Below, in pieces: positions 38,452 to 40,733 of a stretch of 40,733 bases of DNA. Origin of the DNA: Gammaproteobacteria bacterium (GTDB lineage: Bacteria; Pseudomonadota; Gammaproteobacteria; Steroidobacterales; Woeseiaceae). Each line of letters starts with the position of its first letter. The stretch's first letter is position 1. Under the pieces are notes generated by a model. It saw nothing but the letters and a program-made list of their open reading frames with translations. It had not been told where the DNA came from and made no database searches. A program made the translations under genes and the position numbers. The stretch spans positions 1 to 40,733 of the forward strand of contig JAOUGX010000024.1 in the NCBI GenBank assembly GCA_029865385.1, given 5' to 3'.

Positions 38452-39121
38452 TTAGAGCGCAATGCGTAGTTTTCTACAACGTTTAGCGTTTTTGGCCGTA
38501 TTCGCCTGTTGTCCACAGTACGACGTTCTTGCGGACGGCGAGTCGCTTCTGGTACTTGTCGAGGAGACCGAGCTGCGACCCGGTACATTGGAGCATTTTC
38601 TCTCCAGCCACTACGTCAAGCGGTTTCAGATCGTAACTATTGATGCAAATCGGTTGCGAGAGGAGGCTCGCATTTGGAGTAATCTCGCGGAGCCTATGAA
38701 TGGCAAGCCCATCCGATTCGACCTGTTCAATGACCTTTCGCTCTTGTTTCACCCCACCCTAGTTGAGGGAAATCGAGCCGGTGCTCTTGCTGGACTTGTA
38801 TCGTGGGGTGGAGAGTTCCGATCGAACTCAGAATTCTTTGCGACGATTAGCCTTCATATGGACTGGAACGACGAGGTCAATGCCGCAATTCGTACATCGA
38901 TGGGCCGGATCCTGATAGAGCCGACCAAAAAATTGCCATACCATATCGTTTGGCTACAGGATTTCGAGGCGGAACAGAAAGGTAGGGAGAATGGTCGCTA
39001 ATTGCGCTCTAACAAATCGCTGCACAGGCCGCCGGGCGGTTCCTGTCACACTTTGTGCACTGTTATCATCGAGTGCCTCGCACAAAGTGCGCCAGTTACC
39101 TGGCGCCAGTGAGCTAATCCG
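38452..39121 (+). mobile_element. Integron gene cassette 1
   Basis: The cassette is bounded by core sites. GTTAGAGCGC at 38451-38460 begins it, and its exact reverse complement GCGCTCTAAC is at 39004-39013, three bases after the gene stop. The next cassette's core starts with G at 39121. A single gene occupies almost the whole unit, its ATG lying 10 bases inside the left boundary. This compact layout and the pairing of a cassette's first bases with its own distal core are defining cassette traits. Confidence 0.82.
38462..39001 (+). CDS. Cassette-borne exported protein of unknown function
   Basis: Protein of 179 residues, not recognised. The first 24 residues form a signal peptide (SFLQRLAFLAVFACCP, cleavage after VLA before Asp25), so the rest should be periplasmic or outside. 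The mature part is mixed alpha/beta, with one Trp-rich segment (ISLHMDWNDEVNAAI) and a highly charged C-terminus. It is the only gene of cassette 1 and lacks its own obvious promoter or ribosome-binding site, so expression may depend on an upstream integron promoter. Base composition is lower in GC than the flanking genome, in keeping with transfer. Confidence 0.7.
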   Translation: MRSFLQRLAFLAVFACCPQYDVLADGESLLVLVEETELRPGTLEHFLSSHYVKRFQIVTIDANRLREEARIWSNLAEPMNGKPIRFDLFNDLSLLFHPTLVEGNRAGALAGLVSWGGEFRSNSEFFATISLHMDWNDEVNAAIRTSMGRILIEPTKKLPYHIVWLQDFEAEQKGRENGR

Positions 39122-39127
39122 TTATGC
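39004..39127 (+). other. attC recombination site of cassette 1
   Basis: About 124 bases. The left core is GCGCTCTAAC (39004-39013), followed by AAATCGCTGCAC. The right core is GTTATGC (39121-39127), preceded by CAGTGAGCTAATCC, which can pair with the left arm with a bulge. Inside, CACTTTGTGC (39050-39059) pairs with GCACAAAGTG (39080-39089) as a long stem. The expected integrase cut is between G39121 and T39122. Confidence 0.8.
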
Positions 39128-39147
39128 CGCATTCTTGATCTGATCAC

Positions 39148-39175
39148 TTGACATACTAATAATGGTATATATACT
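39148..39175 (+). promoter_or_regulatory. Promoter of the toxin-antitoxin pair with overlapping palindrome
   Basis: TTGACA (39148-39153) and TATACT (39170-39175) are near-perfect -35 and -10 boxes with 16 bases between. The perfect palindrome GTATATATAC (39165-39174) covers the -10 box and is a likely operator for the antitoxin. The start codon follows 10 bases later. Confidence 0.72.
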
Positions 39176-39184
39176 AAATAACGT

Positions 39185-39466
39185 ATGTGGAAAATCTACG
39201 AGCATCGCAACCTTCAGCGGCGCCTCAAGAGGCTTCCTTTGGATATTTTGAAACGATATGAGAAGTGGAAGGATATTGTTGAATTCTCTGGTCCGGCCGG
39301 TCTAAAGCTCATTCGAGGTTTCACTGACGAATCCCTTCAGGGCGAATGGAAAGGTCATCGTTCGTCCAGACTGGGTGGTCAATACAGGGTTATATACCGG
39401 CTTGATAAGACGGATTTTCTCGTGATGGTTGTTGATCTGGCAGCTCATGACTATCGAAGGAAATAG
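39185..39466 (+). CDS. higB: RelE/HigB-type toxin
   Basis: Basic protein of 93 residues in the RelE/ParE superfamily. Its C-terminal half reads GGQYRVIYRLDK and then DFLVMVVDLAAHDYRRK, the usual core strands and basic tail of ribosome-dependent mRNA interferases; the N-terminus is rich in Arg and Lys. Toxin-first gene order, with the antitoxin two bases downstream, matches HigBA rather than RelBE. The target (mRNA at the ribosome, or gyrase if ParE-like) is not proven. It is the first gene of cassette 2. Confidence 0.85.
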   Translation: MWKIYEHRNLQRRLKRLPLDILKRYEKWKDIVEFSGPAGLKLIRGFTDESLQGEWKGHRSSRLGGQYRVIYRLDKTDFLVMVVDLAAHDYRRK

Positions 39467-39468
39467 AG

Positions 39469-39729
39469 ATGAAAGATTTTAAGCGTGCGAAAAGACATAT
39501 CGAATTATCACCAGGAGAATCGGTGCGCATTCTTCGGGAGTTGCAGGAATTGAGTCAGAACGAGTTGGCGGAGCGTTGCGGAATACCTCAGTCGACGATT
39601 TCGGCGATTGAGAACGATCGGGTTCAACTCGGTGTTGAAAGGGCCAAGGTTTTGGCTAGGGCATTGAAGTGTCATCCGGCTGTATTGTTATTTCCTGGAT
39701 GGGATGTCGAGATTGAATCGGCGGCATAA
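39469..39729 (+). CDS. higA: XRE-family antitoxin
   Basis: DNA-binding protein of 86 residues with a helix-turn-helix at about 30-60 (SQNELAERCGIPQSTISAIE, followed by NDRVQLG). It should neutralise the toxin encoded just upstream and repress the shared promoter by binding its palindrome. Its TAA stop (39727-39729) lies inside the left core of the attC site, so the gene fills the cassette to its edge. Confidence 0.85.
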   Translation: MKDFKRAKRHIELSPGESVRILRELQELSQNELAERCGIPQSTISAIENDRVQLGVERAKVLARALKCHPAVLLFPGWDVEIESAA

Positions 39730-39772
39730 CAAATCGCTGCACCCGCCGCCGGACGCATCTGTCACGCTGGAC
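39721..39772 (+). other. Left half of the attC site of cassette 2
   Basis: The core GCGGCATAAC is followed by AAATCGCTGCAC, CGCCGCCGG and CTGTCAC, matching the first attC over about 45 bases with few differences. After 39772 the likeness stops and no right core was found, so the site may be truncated or interrupted. The 126 bases up to the next gene hold no gene that could be recognised. Confidence 0.65.
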
Positions 39773-39898
39773 TTCCCCCCGTATCGATGACACTTCCCGG
39801 CTAAGATCCGAGCATAGGAGGAATCGGACATTGCTGCGACGTCAGTAATTTAGTCCGCTCTTGACCCGGTCGTTTGACCTGGGGCCCGGAATTCCGAT

Positions 39899-40414
39899 TT
39901 ATTCGTTTTGATTTAGTATCGGCAGTTCATTGGCTGGTGACATCCACTTGGTCCATTGCTCCGGTACCATTTCTTCCTTGGCAATGATCATCGTCGGCGG
40001 CACCAGGCAAAGTCCGTCTGCCGGCAAAACATCGCAGCACTGTGTATCGGTGACAAACAATTTGGACTTCTCGATGATTGCCGCACAGATTTGCGATGAA
40101 TCTCCGTTCACAAAAAACGTGATGGGTTCGCCTGCATGTATTTTTCTGACAGTGAACGTGTGTTCAGCCATATCCGGGTTTCCGTCCCAAACGATCGTGC
40201 TTTCGATGACCAATCCGGTAACAAGTGCGCCACTAATGCTGCTCCCACCCTTGTGAACCGCGTGTGCAGGCGGTCGTGATCTGCTGGCTTCGATTTTAAT
40301 GTCTTGGCAGGCGTGAACCTCCACGCGAACCAGGTGCTCTGTGGTTGCAAAACACATAGCATGGCCAAGGGAAGACGCCAGAATCGACAATGCGATTACG
40401 ATCAGGTACTTCAT
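39899..40414 (-). CDS. Unknown exported protein, reverse-strand within the cassette region
   Basis: Protein of 171 residues, not recognised. The ATG at 40414 gives a signal peptide KYLIVIALSILASSLGHAM with cleavage around residue 20; AAGGAC lies upstream. Six Cys follow in the mature part (notably QCCDVL and GLCLVP), as in a disulfide-bonded periplasmic protein. A longer frame adds 12 residues before the signal peptide and is less likely. It runs against the direction of the cassettes, which is uncommon but known for cassettes with their own promoters. Confidence 0.6.
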   Translation of the reverse strand: MKYLIVIALSILASSLGHAMCFATTEHLVRVEVHACQDIKIEASRSRPPAHAVHKGGSSISGALVTGLVIESTIVWDGNPDMAEHTFTVRKIHAGEPITFFVNGDSSQICAAIIEKSKLFVTDTQCCDVLPADGLCLVPPTMIIAKEEMVPEQWTKWMSPANELPILNQNE

Positions 40415-40542
40415 GACAAATGCGGTCCTTTTGACTGGTCCTGGCGCCATCGATTGAGACCAGTCAAGGTAGGCTGTTGTTCCATGACAAAAAGTTACCC
40501 TGGAAAATTTTACCCATACAGCGCCGTTTCAAGTCGCGCCCT

Positions 40543-40653
40543 GCCGCCTAACAAGTCACTGGATCTACCAGCCTTATCGCATCTGGCGCGGCGCTTGCAG
40601 CCGCAACGGCCGCGCCAGATACTTAACGCAGGTCAGCTCAAGCGTCAGGCGGC
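40543..40653 (+). other. Third attC-like site
   Basis: The left core is GCCGCCTAAC (40543-40552) and the right core is GTCAGGCGGC (40644-40653), complementary except for one base. Between them a 12-base perfect inverted repeat, ATCTGGCGCGGC (40581-40592) with GCCGCGCCAGAT (40609-40620), forms a stem. CAGCTCAAGC before the right core matches the place of the inner arm in the first site. The mismatch is the T to C change in the usual GTT of the right core, so this may be a decayed site. Confidence 0.6.
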
Positions 40654-40733
40654 AGCCGATGGAAGGTCGAGTCCTGGTGCCCACAATACTTGCGAAAGCA
40701 GACATAGCAGGGATGATGCCGAATTTTTCTGCT

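Larger units (their letters stand above)
39122..39772 (+). mobile_element. Integron gene cassette 2, right boundary unresolved
   Basis: GTTATGCCGC at 39121-39130 opens the cassette, and its exact reverse complement GCGGCATAAC lies at 39721-39730 after the genes. It carries a toxin-antitoxin pair with its own promoter. The right core of its attC could not be found in the next 150 bases, so the end given is only where similarity to the first attC fades. Confidence 0.75.

Noticed and set aside
39004-40653. CRISPR array
   Set aside because: The repeated cores are spaced by hundreds of bases, contain genes between them and are not identical repeats; attC sites explain them better.

Overview
The window is a high-GC chromosomal segment from a Gram-negative heterotroph, most likely a gammaproteobacterium. 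The evidence is a TonB-dependent receptor, an M16 lipoprotein, a glnB/SstT/GloB gene set and REP-type palindromes. Most genes break down acyl-CoAs and branched-chain carbon skeletons. No rRNA, tRNA or CRISPR was seen. The species cannot be named from the sequence alone.

Layout. (1) 1-5473: a nearly complete M16 zinc protease lipoprotein (minus), diverging from an exported amidohydrolase and a glyoxalase II-like hydrolase (plus). (2) 5478-5669: a cluster of REP-like palindromes. (3) 5672-9451: a thiamine uptake operon on the minus strand: TPP riboswitch, TonB-dependent receptor, PnuC/PnuT-type permease and a small-molecule kinase that is probably a thiamine kinase. (4) 9489-16466: a beta-oxidation operon (minus): TetR regulator, thiolase, FadJ-like bifunctional enzyme, enoyl-CoA hydratase, acyl-CoA dehydrogenase and 3-hydroxyisobutyrate dehydrogenase-like protein. 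(5) 16598-22160: an operon led by fused isobutyryl-CoA mutase IcmF, followed by a membrane redoxin, a hotdog thioesterase and an SDR, with a TetR gene diverging at 22350. (6) 22950-30903: a Sel1-repeat protein, enoyl-CoA hydratase, MaoC hydratase, GNAT enzyme, and a partial leucine-degradation operon (isovaleryl-CoA dehydrogenase, methylcrotonyl-CoA carboxylase beta subunit, HSDL2-like SDR, ACAD10/11-like kinase). (7) 31003-31142: a REP palindrome beside a compact compound inverted repeat. (8) 31141-35180: desaturase, TIM-barrel protein, LuxR regulator and SstT symporter, probably co-transcribed. (9) 35356-38123: glnB and small stress or housekeeping genes.

(10) 38424-40653 is the most unusual part. 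It reads as a short integron gene-cassette array without an integrase in the window. Two successive cassettes each begin with a 10-base core that is the exact reverse complement of the 10-base core just after their own gene, which is the hallmark of attC-bounded cassettes. Cassette 1 carries an unknown exported protein. Cassette 2 carries a RelE/HigB-type toxin and XRE antitoxin with their own promoter. A third attC-like site with a 12-bp inverted stem lies after an unknown reverse-strand exported protein. This region is visibly more AT-rich than the rest.

How the genes fit together: branched-chain and fatty acyl-CoAs enter through the two acyl-CoA dehydrogenases. IcmF can link isobutyryl-CoA with n-butyryl-CoA, and the hydratase/dehydrogenase/thiolase set can finish conversion to acetyl-CoA. 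Thiamine import supplies TPP, the cofactor of the branched-chain 2-oxoacid dehydrogenase expected upstream of these pathways; that enzyme is not in the window.
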